Of a stretch of 64,000 bases of DNA, positions 7,779-16,689 are shown piece after piece. The stretch spans positions 62,001-126,000 of the forward strand of contig JBKPOZ010000010.1 in the NCBI GenBank assembly GCA_046733355.1. Direction: 5' to 3'. The notes under the pieces are model-generated. The model had not been told where the DNA came from, did not search any database, and was given only the letters and a program-made list of their open reading frames with translations. The translations under genes and the position numbers were made by a program. How positions within the stretch are numbered: the first letter of the stretch is position 1; every line of letters starts with the position of its first letter. Source of the stretch: VAZQ01 sp046733355 (GTDB lineage Bacteria > Pseudomonadota > Alphaproteobacteria > Rhizobiales > Xanthobacteraceae).

Positions 7779-9256
7779 ATGGGGCAGAGTATTAGCACGC
7801 GCGAGGCAAGCGCCTTAAGCCTGCGCACAGTGTGGCGCGCGCGCCCGGTCCGCCTGATCATCGGCGTCGGACTGCTGCTGGTGGTGGCGATCGCCACGCC
7901 AGGCAGCTTTGCCGTCTCCAACCTGCGCAACAACATGCTCGCGGACAGCGAGCGCGAGCTGGGCAACCTTGCGGCGGTGCTCACGGAGCACGTCGAACGC
8001 ACGTTCGAGACCCTGGCCCTCACACAGCCAGCATGTACGGGCTTTCTCTTGACAAGAGGAAAGAGGGCACGCCGCTCCGGACGATCCTGAAGTACAGGGT
8101 GGCCAGCGGCAACAGTCCGCAAGAGACCGAGCAATACATCGAGGAGCGGCTGGCGGAAGTGAGCCGCTCGTTGGCCTTCCGGGCCGTCAACAAGCTTCGC
8201 GATGGACGCTACATCGCGGTGACGCATCAGCCGATGCCACACGGCGGCTAGGCGTGCTTGCACCAGGACATTACCCAGCAGAAGCGCGCGGAGGAGCGGA
8301 TCGCGCATCTGGCCCATCACGATGGACTGACCGACCTGCCCAATCGCGGATTGTTGCGCGAGCGTCTGGATATGGCCCTCTCACGACTGCGCAACGGCGA
8401 CTGCCTTGCCGTGCATTACCTCGATCTCGACCTTTTCAAGCATGTCAACGACACGCTCGGACACGCAATCGGAGACGAGCTGCTCAAAGCGATGGCGCAA
8501 ACGGCTGCAAACTTTCGTTCGCGAACCGGACATCATCGCGCGCCTGGGCGGCGACGAATTTGCCATTGTGCAGACCGGGCTGCGGCGGGGCAGCGACGCA
8601 AGCATGCTGGCGCAGCGCCTGCGCGGTGCGTTCCAGACGCCGTATGAGCTCAACGAGCACCAGATCGTCATCGATGTGAGCATCGGGATCGCGGTGGCGC
8701 CGAGCGATGGCGAAGATGCCGACAAGCTGCTGCGACGCGCCGACCTTGCGCTGTATGCAGCGAAGGGCGACGGCCGCGCCACCTACCGCGTTTTCGAGCC
8801 GCAGATGGACGGCCGGCTCAAGGCGCGTCGCGCGCTGGAGGTGGCGATGCGGGCGGGCGCTCGCCAATGGGAAATTCGAGCTGCACTACCAGTCATGAAC
8901 CTGACACGTGGCCAAGTGAGCGGCTGCGAGGCGCTGCTGGGCTGGCGACATCCCGAACGCGGGATGATCCTGCCCGGGGAATTCATCCCGGTAGCCGAGG
9001 AGACGGGTCTCATCAGCCAGATTGGCGAGTGGGTGCTGAGGACCGCCTGCAGGCAGGCGGCGAGCTGGCCCGGGCACGTCAAGGTTGCGATCAATGTCTC
9101 GCCAATTCAGTTCAAGAGCAAGACGTTGCCGCTTTGCTGAGTCAGGACTTGCCGCCGGCCGTCTCGAGATCGAGATCACTGAAGCCGTGCTCATGCAGCA
9201 CAACGACGGGACGCTGGCCACACTGCATCAGCTGCGCGACCTGGGCATTCCTGCGC
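7779..9256 (+). pseudogene. Decayed GGDEF-EAL (cyclic-di-GMP) signalling gene
   Basis: Pieces of one membrane-anchored diguanylate cyclase/phosphodiesterase lie in order but in changing frames. A cytoplasmic start and TM helix (VRLIIGVGLLLVVAIATPGS) and a sensor segment are followed by a frameshift near 8030. An in-frame TAG at 8249-8251 stands where a TGG Trp is expected (after MPHGG). A GGDEF domain then begins (HLAHHDGLTDLPNRGLLRER), with a frameshift near 8500 and RLGGDEFAIVQ afterwards. The EAL domain starts (SGCEALLGWRHPERGMILP), with further shifts near 8885 and 9115, and stops abruptly at LHQLRDLGI near 9250. At least four frameshifts, one nonsense codon and one large deletion make it non-functional. 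Confidence 0.85.
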
Positions 9257-9490
9257 CGTCTGCACTCGACCGTGCCGGCGCAGATCGCGAATGTGCCGGT
9301 GATCATGATGACCGGGCACGACCAGCGCGCCTACGTGCTTGAGGCTGTGCGCCTCGGCGTGCACGAATTTCTCCTCAAGCCGGTGTCGCTCACCGCCTTG
9401 CAGGAACGCCTCGCATCCGCATTGGACAAGTCGCTCAGCGTGCGGCGCGCGCAGGAAACAAGCCGGCAGGCACGCAAGCTCGCAAGCTGA
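9247..9490 (+). pseudogene. Response-regulator receiver-domain remnant joined to the GGDEF-EAL pseudogene
   Basis: Immediately after the broken EAL domain a different frame encodes the C-terminal half of a CheY-like receiver: VPVIMMTGHDQRAYVLEAV, the conserved Lys-Pro in HEFLLKPVSLTALQERLA, and a short tail to the stop at 9488-9490. The phospho-acceptor Asp half is missing. A deletion that removed the rest of the EAL domain and the start of a neighbouring response-regulator gene would give this join. Confidence 0.8.
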
Positions 9491-9613
9491 GCCCGCGCGC
9501 GGCCGGCCACCAGCTGCTATCATCGAAAAGCGAGGCCCGTTCGGGCCGCAGACCGAGGGCCGCTCCCGCTCTTCACCGGCGAACAGGAGCGCATCCGTGT
9601 TTGGAGCACGCGC

Positions 9614-11107
9614 TTGCCGAAATATCTCCTGGCCATCGATCAGGGCACAACGTCCACGCGCACCATCGCTTTCGACGAGACGCTTGCGCTAATCGCAATC
9701 GCACAACAGGAATTCGCACAATTGTATCCGGCGCCCGGATGGGTCGAGCATGATCCCGAGGCGATCTGGTCGAGCGTGCTGGCGACCGCCAAAAACGTGC
9801 TGCAGCAGCTTGCGCATGCGAGCGGCAAAATCGCGGCAGTCGGCATCACCAACCAGCGCGAGAGCGTCGTGCTCTGGGATCGCGCGAGCGGCCGCCCACT
9901 GCACAACGTCATCGTGTGGCAGGACCGGCGCACGGCCGAGGCATGCGCGAGCCTGCGCCGCGAGGGTCATGAGTCTGCAATCGCCGCCCGAACCGGACTT
10001 CTTTTGGACCCATACTTCTCCGCCACAAAAATTTCCTGGCTGCTCGACAATGTGAGCGGAGCGCGGGAGGCGGCAGAGCAGGGGCGGCTCGCCGCGGGGA
10101 CAATCGACAGCTTCCTGCTCTGGCGGCTCACAGGCGGCAAGGTGCACGCCACGGACGCGACGAATGCTGCGCGCACGCTCCTCCTCGACGTGCGGCGTGG
10201 CGCCTGGGACAAGGACCTTTGCGACCTGTTCCGCATTCCTCCCGCGCTCCTCCCCGAGGTTCGCGACTGCGCCGGCCATTTCGGCACCACGACAATTCTG
10301 GGTGGACCGATTCCGATTTGCGCGCTGATCGGCGATCAGCAGGCCGCCACCGTAGGCCAGGGCTGCTTCTCGCCGGGCATGCTCAAGGCGACCTACGGCA
10401 CCGGCTGCTTTGCCTTGCTCAACACCGGCGAGACGCCGGTCGCCTCGAAGAACCGCCTGCTCACCACCATTGCCTATCAGCTCGGCGGCAAGCGGACCTA
10501 CGCGCTGGAAGGCGCCATTTTCATCGCCGGCGCCGCCGTGCAATGGCTGCGCGACGCGCTCAAGCTCATCAGCGCCGCACCGGAAGTGAATGCGCTGGCC
10601 GCCCGGGCACATGCCGCCGAACAGGTGTATCTGGTGCCGGCATTCGTCGGCCTCGGCGCGCCGTGGTGGGATGCGGATGCGCGCGGCGCAATCTACGGGC
10701 TCACGCGCAACGCCGGCGCGGCCGAGCTGGCGCGGGCCGCGCTCGAGGCGGTCGGCTATCAGACCCGCGATCTGCTCGAGGCAATGCGTGCCGACTGGCC
10801 GGGGGCGGCCGGCGCCACCGTTCTTCGCGTCGATGGCGGCATGGCGGCGAGTGATTTCACCATGCAATTCGTGGCCGATATCCTCGGAGCGCCGGTCGAT
10901 CGTCCCGTCGTTAGAGAGACCACGGCGCTCGGCGCCGCCTACCTTGCGGGTGTAACGGTGGGGCTGTGCCCGAATCCGGCGGAGTTCGCGCGCACCTGGA
11001 AGCGCGAGCGACGTTTCCTGCCGCAGCTCGATGCGGAGAGCCGCGAGCGCAAATGGCATGGGTGGCGCACGGCCGTCGAGCGCACGTTGAGCAAGACGGC
11101 GCATTGA
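9614..11107 (+). CDS. glpK: Glycerol kinase GlpK
   Basis: GlpK phosphorylates glycerol to sn-glycerol 3-phosphate using ATP in the cytosol. The 497-residue product has the FGGY-kinase fold: YLLAIDQGTTSTRTIAFDE at the N-terminus, GWVEHDPEAIW, AVGITNQRESVVLWDR, VWQDRRTAEAC, ICALIGDQQAAT, and the C-terminal signature GGMAASDFTMQFVADILG near residues 411-428. The length equals E. coli GlpK (~500). The start is a TTG at 9614 with GGAG 7 bp upstream; no ATG/GTG fits better. The stop is only 8 bp from the potG-like gene, so it may be co-transcribed with the transporter. No glpD, glpF or glpR is present. Confidence 0.94.
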   Translation: MPKYLLAIDQGTTSTRTIAFDETLALIAIAQQEFAQLYPAPGWVEHDPEAIWSSVLATAKNVLQQLAHASGKIAAVGITNQRESVVLWDRASGRPLHNVIVWQDRRTAEACASLRREGHESAIAARTGLLLDPYFSATKISWLLDNVSGAREAAEQGRLAAGTIDSFLLWRLTGGKVHATDATNAARTLLLDVRRGAWDKDLCDLFRIPPALLPEVRDCAGHFGTTTILGGPIPICALIGDQQAATVGQGCFSPGMLKATYGTGCFALLNTGETPVASKNRLLTTIAYQLGGKRTYALEGAIFIAGAAVQWLRDALKLISAAPEVNALAARAHAAEQVYLVPAFVGLGAPWWDADARGAIYGLTRNAGAAELARAALEAVGYQTRDLLEAMRADWPGAAGATVLRVDGGMAASDFTMQFVADILGAPVDRPVVRETTALGAAYLAGVTVGLCPNPAEFARTWKRERRFLPQLDAESRERKWHGWRTAVERTLSKTAH

Positions 11108-11115
11108 AAACGGAG

Positions 11116-12237
11116 ATGTCCGCGCTCACGTTGAAGTCCCGCGCTGCAGCTCGCGTCCTGCTGCAGCTCGAGGAAGTGCGCAAACGCTTCGGCAATACTG
11201 CAGCGGTCGATGGCGTATCGCTGGACATCTTGGAAGGAGAATTCTTCGCACTGCTCGGGCCTTCGGGCTGCGGCAAGACCACGCTTCTGCGCATGCTCGC
11301 CGGGCTGGAGACGCTGGATGACGGGCGCATCCTGCTCGACGCCCATGATCTCGCCGGTACGCCGCCTTATCGCCGGCCGATCAACATGATGTTTCAGAAC
11401 TATGCCTTGTTTCCTCATCTGAACGTCTACAACAACATAGCCTTCGGCCTGCGGCAGGATGGGCTGGCGCGGGCCGAGATCGCGCGGCGCGTTGCCGAGA
11501 TGCTGATGCTCGTTCGCCTCGAGGGATTTGGGTCGCGCAAGCCGCACCAGCTTTCCGGCGGCGAGCGCCAGCGCGTGGCGCTCGCCCGCTCGCTGGTGAA
11601 GCGTCCGCGGCTCCTGCTGCTGGATGAGCCGCTTGCGGCGCTCGACCGCAAACTACGCGGCGAAACTCAGTTCGAGCTCATGCAGCTGCAACGAGAGCTT
11701 GGCCTCACCTTCATTATCGTTACCCACGACCAGGAGGAGGCGATGACGGTCGCCGATCGCATGGGCGTGATGGATCGCGGACGACTCGTTCAGGTGGGCA
11801 CGCCCGCCGAGATCTACGAAGAGCCCAATTGCCGCTGGGTCGCGGACTTCATCGGCGATATTAATCTGATCGAGGGATGCGTGGTCGCAGCGGAGAAAGG
11901 CAACGTTGTTGTGGAAACGGCTGCCTGCGGACGCCTGGGCGCGAATTCGGCGGCCGAGTGCAAGCCCGGCGATAAGGTATGGGCGGCGCTTCGACCCGAG
12001 AAGATAGCGATCGCCGTGCAACCACCCGAAATGCATGACGAGAACTCCGCCGCGGGGGAAGTGACAGAGGTGGGCTATCTCGGAGATTTAACGCTGCTCA
12101 AGCTGCGTGTGAATCAAGACTTCATCATGAAGGCATCCGTTGCCAACATCCGCCGCAGGAGCGAGGGGGCAATTTCGTCGGGAGATCGCGTATGGCTGAC
12201 CTGGTCAAATGATGCCTTGGTGGTGCTGACGCGATGA
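11116..12237 (+). CDS. potG: Putrescine/spermidine-type ABC transporter ATP-binding protein (PotG-like)
   Basis: The ATPase of a polyamine-type importer, 373 residues. Walker A is GPSGCGKTTLLRMLAGL, the Q-loop is MMFQNYALFPHLNVYNNIAFG, the signature is LSGGERQRVALARSL, and Walker B is LLLLDEPLAALD. A C-terminal TOBE_2 region (VWAALRPEKIAIAVQPPE) is typical of PotA/PotG. The ATG at 11116 follows a CGGAG only 5 bp upstream; a longer in-frame version from 10966 would overlap glpK and lacks homology. The stop overlaps the next permease by 4 bp. Confidence 0.92.
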   Translation: MSALTLKSRAAARVLLQLEEVRKRFGNTAAVDGVSLDILEGEFFALLGPSGCGKTTLLRMLAGLETLDDGRILLDAHDLAGTPPYRRPINMMFQNYALFPHLNVYNNIAFGLRQDGLARAEIARRVAEMLMLVRLEGFGSRKPHQLSGGERQRVALARSLVKRPRLLLLDEPLAALDRKLRGETQFELMQLQRELGLTFIIVTHDQEEAMTVADRMGVMDRGRLVQVGTPAEIYEEPNCRWVADFIGDINLIEGCVVAAEKGNVVVETAACGRLGANSAAECKPGDKVWAALRPEKIAIAVQPPEMHDENSAAGEVTEVGYLGDLTLLKLRVNQDFIMKASVANIRRRSEGAISSGDRVWLTWSNDALVVLTR

Positions 12238-13151
12238 TTGCAGCTCCGGTTGCGCCGCGGCCCTGGGTCATGCGGCTGGTGCTGCTTGTCCCCTATGTCT
12301 GGCTCGTCCTGTTTTTCCTGCTTCCATTCCTTATCGTCTTCAAGATCAGCCTCTCGCATACTGCAATTGCGCAGCCGCCTTACGTGCCCGTTTTCGATGC
12401 GACCGCGGGATGGCAGGGCTTGCGCGCGTATCTGGGCGCGCTCTCGGTTGAAAACTACGCGCTAATCGTTTCCGACCCACTTTATCTTGCGTCCTACATA
12501 AAAAGCCTGCTCGTCGCGGGCGCATCGACATTGACGGTGCTGCTCATCGGATACCCGCTTGCCTACGGCATGGCTCGCGCGGCGCGCGCCTGGCAACCGG
12601 CGCTGTTCATGCTGGTGCTGCTGCCGTTCTGGACCTCTTTTCTGATCCGCATCTATGCATGGGTGAATATCCTCCAGCGCGATGGCCTGCTCAACCAGGT
12701 TCTGCTCGCGTTGCATCTGGTAGGCGAGCCGCCGGCATGGCTGGCGAGTGATACCGCGATCTTCATCGGAATGGTCTATTCCTATCTGCCGTTCATGGTT
12801 CTGCCGCTCTACGCGAACCTGGAAAAGATGGATCGCACGCTCATTGAGGCCGCTGCCGATCTGGGCTGTCCATGGTGGAAGGCATTCTGGCTTGTCACGT
12901 TTCCGCTCTCGCTGCGCGGCGTCGTCGCCGGCTCGCTGCTTTGCTTTATTCCCATGGTGGGAGAGTTCGTCGTGCCCGACCTGCTCGGCGGGTCGGAAAG
13001 TCTGATGATCGGGCAGACGCTTTGGACCGAATTTTTTCTCAACAAGGACTGGCCGGTCGCTTCCGCTCTTGCCTTCCTGCTGCTGGTGCTGCTGCTCACG
13101 CCGCTTCTGGTTTACGAGCGCCTGCAAATGCGCAGGACGACGGGCGCGTAG
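12234..13151 (+). CDS. potH: Polyamine-type ABC transporter permease (PotH-like)
   Basis: The 305-residue inner-membrane permease has about six hydrophobic helices beginning with MRLVLLVPYVWLVLFFLLPF. Its EAA coupling loop is DRTLIEAAADLGCPWWKAFW, and the PotH-like stretch VPDLLGGSESLMIGQTLW precedes EFFLNKDWPVASALAFLLL. These features point to putrescine/spermidine systems rather than sugar systems. The start overlaps the potG stop (ATGA), and potI begins 2 bp after its stop. Confidence 0.92.
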   Translation: MIAAPVAPRPWVMRLVLLVPYVWLVLFFLLPFLIVFKISLSHTAIAQPPYVPVFDATAGWQGLRAYLGALSVENYALIVSDPLYLASYIKSLLVAGASTLTVLLIGYPLAYGMARAARAWQPALFMLVLLPFWTSFLIRIYAWVNILQRDGLLNQVLLALHLVGEPPAWLASDTAIFIGMVYSYLPFMVLPLYANLEKMDRTLIEAAADLGCPWWKAFWLVTFPLSLRGVVAGSLLCFIPMVGEFVVPDLLGGSESLMIGQTLWTEFFLNKDWPVASALAFLLLVLLLTPLLVYERLQMRRTTGA

Positions 13152-13152
13152 G

Positions 13153-13944
13153 ATGCGCGGCATGTCGCGTTTCAACATCGCCTCGGTCGCGCTCGGCCTG
13201 GCTTTTCTCTATCTGCCCATAGTCGTTCTGATTGTCTACTCCTTCAACGCATCGCGCCTTGTCACGGTCTGGGCCGGCTGGTCGACGCAGTGGTATGCGG
13301 AGCTCATGCGCGACGAGGCGATCCTCGAATCGGCATGGGTGACACTGCGCGTTGGATTGCTCTCCGCCACCGTCGCCACGGTGCTCGGCACGCTCGCAGC
13401 GATCGCGCTGGTGCGGCTCGGACGCTTTCGCGGCCGTCTGTTGTTCTCGGGACTTGTCTATGCGCCCCTGGTGATGCCCGAAGTGATCATCGGGCTGTCG
13501 CTCCTCCTTCTGTTTGTGGCGGCGGATTTCGACCGCGGCTTCTGGACCGTGTCCATCGCGCACGCGACGCTGACGACCTGTTTCGTCGCCGTGGTGGTGC
13601 AATCGCGGCTCTCGGAGCTTGATCCGGCTTTCGAGGAAGCGGCGCTTGATCTTGGCTGTCCGCCGATAAAGACGTTTTTCCTCATCACCCTGCCGCTGAT
13701 TCTGCCCGCCGTGATCGCGGGCTGGATGCTCGCGTTTACTCTCTCGCTCGACGATCTCGTCATTGCGAGTTTCACCACCGGTCCCGGCGCCACCACGCTA
13801 CCCATCCGCATCTATTCCGAGATCAGGTTGGGGGTGAAGCCGGAGATCAACGCGATCTGCACCATCATGATCGCGGTGATCGGCGGCGCCGTGCTGGCCG
13901 CCTCCTTGCTGTCCAGATTCCGCAACGCCGAACTGCGCCGGTGA
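13153..13944 (+). CDS. potI: Polyamine-type ABC transporter permease (PotI-like)
   Basis: The second permease, 263 residues, with six predicted helices. The EAA loop is DPAFEEAALDLGCPPIKTFF, followed by LPLILPAVIAGWMLAFTLS and the family-typical LDDLVIASFTTGPGATTLP and LGVKPEINAICTIM. The ATG at 13153 is 2 bp after potH; an ATG at 13162 is an alternative, and the longer open frame from 13069 overlaps potH and is not used. No periplasmic binding protein gene (potF/potD) lies on either side, so the importer depends on one encoded elsewhere or is incomplete. Confidence 0.92.
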   Translation: MRGMSRFNIASVALGLAFLYLPIVVLIVYSFNASRLVTVWAGWSTQWYAELMRDEAILESAWVTLRVGLLSATVATVLGTLAAIALVRLGRFRGRLLFSGLVYAPLVMPEVIIGLSLLLLFVAADFDRGFWTVSIAHATLTTCFVAVVVQSRLSELDPAFEEAALDLGCPPIKTFFLITLPLILPAVIAGWMLAFTLSLDDLVIASFTTGPGATTLPIRIYSEIRLGVKPEINAICTIMIAVIGGAVLAASLLSRFRNAELRR

Positions 13945-13995
13945 GTCAGACTTGCGCAGTTGGCGGAATACGCTGGCGGCTACGCGCGCTAATGG

Positions 13996-16009
13996 TCAAT
14001 AAAACAGAATCACATCGGCGGCGACAATAAGCTGATCGCGCCGCGTGCCATGATCGTAGGCCGGGGCGTTGTACGAATGCTCATAGCGCAGCTCCGGGCG
14101 AAAGAGCCCGGTATTCTCGCCCCAGGCATTGAACCAATGGCCCCAGCCGATGCTGTGGGTCGCGTACCGGGTGGCGGTTCCCGTGCGCTGCCCGCGATCG
14201 TCGCTGAAATATTCATTGCGCATGACGAAAAAGTCCGCCTTCGATAGCTTGAAATTCTGATAGTTCACGATCGCCCAGGCGGGAGCAAAGCAGCTCACCT
14301 GGCCGAACGGGCAGACGGCGCCGCTCGTATTCGGCTCGATGGGCAGCGGCCCGAACACGCTCGGCACGTCGCGCTGGTAGGTGTAGTAGCCTTCCGTCTG
14401 CATGTTCCAGACGCTGCTGAACCTGTGACTCCAGGTGGCGACGAACATCTGGATATTATCGTAAGCATATTTCCCGTTGTTGATGGAATTGACGCATGGA
14501 TAGATCGAATCATTGTTATCGCGTGAGGTCCAGCGCACGCACGCCACCGGCGTGAACTTCGCGTCCTGCTTCTCCCAGAAGGCAACATCGTTGCCTGCAT
14601 GCGCGCCGAACTGCACCAGCCACTGATCGTTGAGCTTCACGGTGCTCATGACACCCATCTGGGTGAACGGATCGAAGATGTAGAGCAGTGAGTGCGTATA
14701 GAGATAATTTCCCGGCCCCATCTGCGTCTCGATGTCGGGCACCGACAGAAACCGCCCGACCCGGACGTTCATGCCCTCGGCGATCTGCGGGAAGAACAGC
14801 TCGCCATAGAAGGTCGGCACGTCGTAGCCATAGGTGCGGTTCTTGGCGAGGAGCTGATCGCTGAAGATGCCCTTCATGATGGTGTATCGATAGTCGAGAC
14901 CGTACACGTTCGTGACGTTGAATCCCCAATCAACGTGATCTCTTTGCACGGTGTCGGGCAGCCGCTCGATGCGGAAAACAAGCTGGTCGAGCTCGAACCG
15001 GTTCGGGCGAATCGGATAACCTGCGGGCTGCAGCGAGACGTGCGAGTTGCTGCCGTTGGCTCCCACTTCCGCCCAGCCGTAGATCTTGATGTGGCTGTCC
15101 TTCCAGGTCTGTCCGTTTGCCCCGTCGTAGAGTGCCTTCATAAGCGGGCCGACCGAGGTATCCGGCACGCCGATCAACTGGCTGCCGCCGAGCGGCCAAT
15201 CGGCTGACGGAAACGGCGGCGAATCGAGTGGTGCCGCCAAACCTGTGCGCTTCGGCTCGGGCTCGCTCGATTTCTTCGGCGGCGGCGGGAGCGCGGGCGT
15301 CCAGTTGGCCGGATTGAACAGATAGTTCATTCCGAGCTTCACCTCGTGCGCCTTGTTGCGCACAACGATGTCTTCCGCAAAGGCTCCGGTTGCGACGTTG
15401 TTCATCGCAACCGAGCGCGAGCCGAAGTCCAAATAGTTATATTCAAGCCGCAGGATCCAATTGTTGGCGAGCGCGTAATCCATGCCGGCACCGACTATGA
15501 AGCCGGTACGGCTTCCACCCCCGTGCTCGTCGAGCGGGGAGGGGAGCTGGGCGGTCTTGAAGAAATCCAGGTGAGTGAACGCGGCGCCGCCTTTCAGATA
15601 AAACACTGCCGGGTCATACGCGTAGCCGATGCGGCCGGTCGCGGTGCTGAGCCATTTCTGGCGGGTCCAGCAGGTATTGATGCCGTCGGGACAAAGGCTT
15701 TCGTCCTTGAGATTGCCCCACGACGCGTCGGCTTCGATGCCCGCAACCCAGCGCCCGAACTGCACATTGTAGCCGAGCTGGCCGCCGAGCATGACCGCAT
15801 CGCCGGCGTCCACCGTCGCACCCTCGATCAGGGTCCAGTTGCGGTAGGAAAAGCCGGCGCCGAGATGCGCGCCTGCGTAGAGCCCGGACCAGTCGTAGGG
15901 CGGACGGATGGGCCGGCGTCTTGCGGACCATGACCGGGAGGTCGGCGGCGAAGGATGCGCCTGTGGTCAATACCAGCAGCATCGCCGTGACGATCCGGCG
16001 CACGCACAT
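13996..16009 (-). CDS. Double beta-barrel outer-membrane protein (Omp25-like + BBP2-like porin), frameshifted near the N-terminus
   Basis: The main frame (13996-15813) encodes an Omp25/OmpA-like 8-strand barrel: AGIEADASWGNLKDES, TATGRIGYAYDPAVFYLKGG, DYALANNWILRLEYNYLDFG, then EVKLGMNYLFN. A proline-rich linker (PALPPPPKKSSEPEPKR) leads to a ~400-residue BBP2-type porin starting near IYGWAEVGANGSNSH and ending in an aromatic residue (DVILFY). The signal peptide (MCVRRIVTAMLLVLTTGASFA) and the barrel start (RPPYDWSGLYAGAHLGAGF) lie upstream in two different frames. One extra base (or two lost) around 15909-15916 restores a single protein of about 670 residues from an ATG at 16009. It either is a recent pseudogene or reflects a base error. 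Confidence 0.75.
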
Positions 16010-16164
16010 TACCGCCCCCACGCGCGGGCTATGCGAGTGCCCGCTGAACTGGAAAAATACCGGGCCCAGCAATCGCGGCAAGCTGACGGCAGCTGCTTTT
16101 GCAGGACTGCGCGGGCGGTCAGCAGAAAAAGAACAACTGTGACCGGGAGGTCACACGCACTCTT

Positions 16165-16632
16165 TTATTCAATGCGCCGCAGCAGACCGCTGGGATAATC
16201 CGCCGATCCATCGCCGAACTCGATGGTGTTCGGGTCGCGAATGGTCACCGGGTTGCTCTGGGTCCCCGCAGAGCAGAATTCCTCCGGTTCGGATTGGATC
16301 GCTTCGAAGCTGATCACGCCGCTGCTGCTCGCCGGCGCATGAAATACGAGCGGGAACTCGGCGGTCCAGCGTCCGCGCATGCGAATGGTGTAGCCGCCCA
16401 GCAGAACGTGCTGCGTCGCATAGGTACCGTCCTGATCGAGGCGCAAGGTGAAGGCAAATGTGCCGAGCAGATCGCGGAGGTCGCCCCGCCAGGTACCCAC
16501 CAGTGCCGGCGGCGCCGCGCTCGCGTGCGACTCCGCAGTTTCGGCGTATGGTTGCGAAACTGATGCGATGAGGACGAGCGCGGCCGCAAGAATGCCACCG
16601 GTCGCGCGCTGCTGCTGAAGCCCTTTTCGCAT
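16165..16632 (-). CDS. Secreted hypothetical protein
   Basis: The 155-residue product has a signal peptide (GGILAAALVLIASVSQPYA, near residues 12-30). The mature part opens with PALVGTWRGDLRDLLGTFAFTLRLDQDGTYATQ, a GTW...G(T)Y pattern common in small beta-sandwich or lipocalin-like periplasmic proteins. It has two invariant-looking stretches (GGYTIRMRGRWTAEF and DPNTIEFGDGS). I do not recognise a named family. It stands alone between the porin and the YejA-like gene, all on the minus strand. Confidence 0.65.
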   Translation of the reverse strand: MRKGLQQQRATGGILAAALVLIASVSQPYAETAESHASAAPPALVGTWRGDLRDLLGTFAFTLRLDQDGTYATQHVLLGGYTIRMRGRWTAEFPLVFHAPASSSGVISFEAIQSEPEEFCSAGTQSNPVTIRDPNTIEFGDGSADYPSGLLRRIE

Positions 16633-16689
16633 GAGTGCTGCGCCGGCAGGAGGTTACGCGGGCGCTATAGCCAGGGTCGCCTGCTCTGG

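Noticed and set aside
9689..11104. 471-codon open frame antisense to glpK
   Set aside because: glpK is unmistakable; the antisense product has no recognisable motif and a composition typical of a mirror frame.
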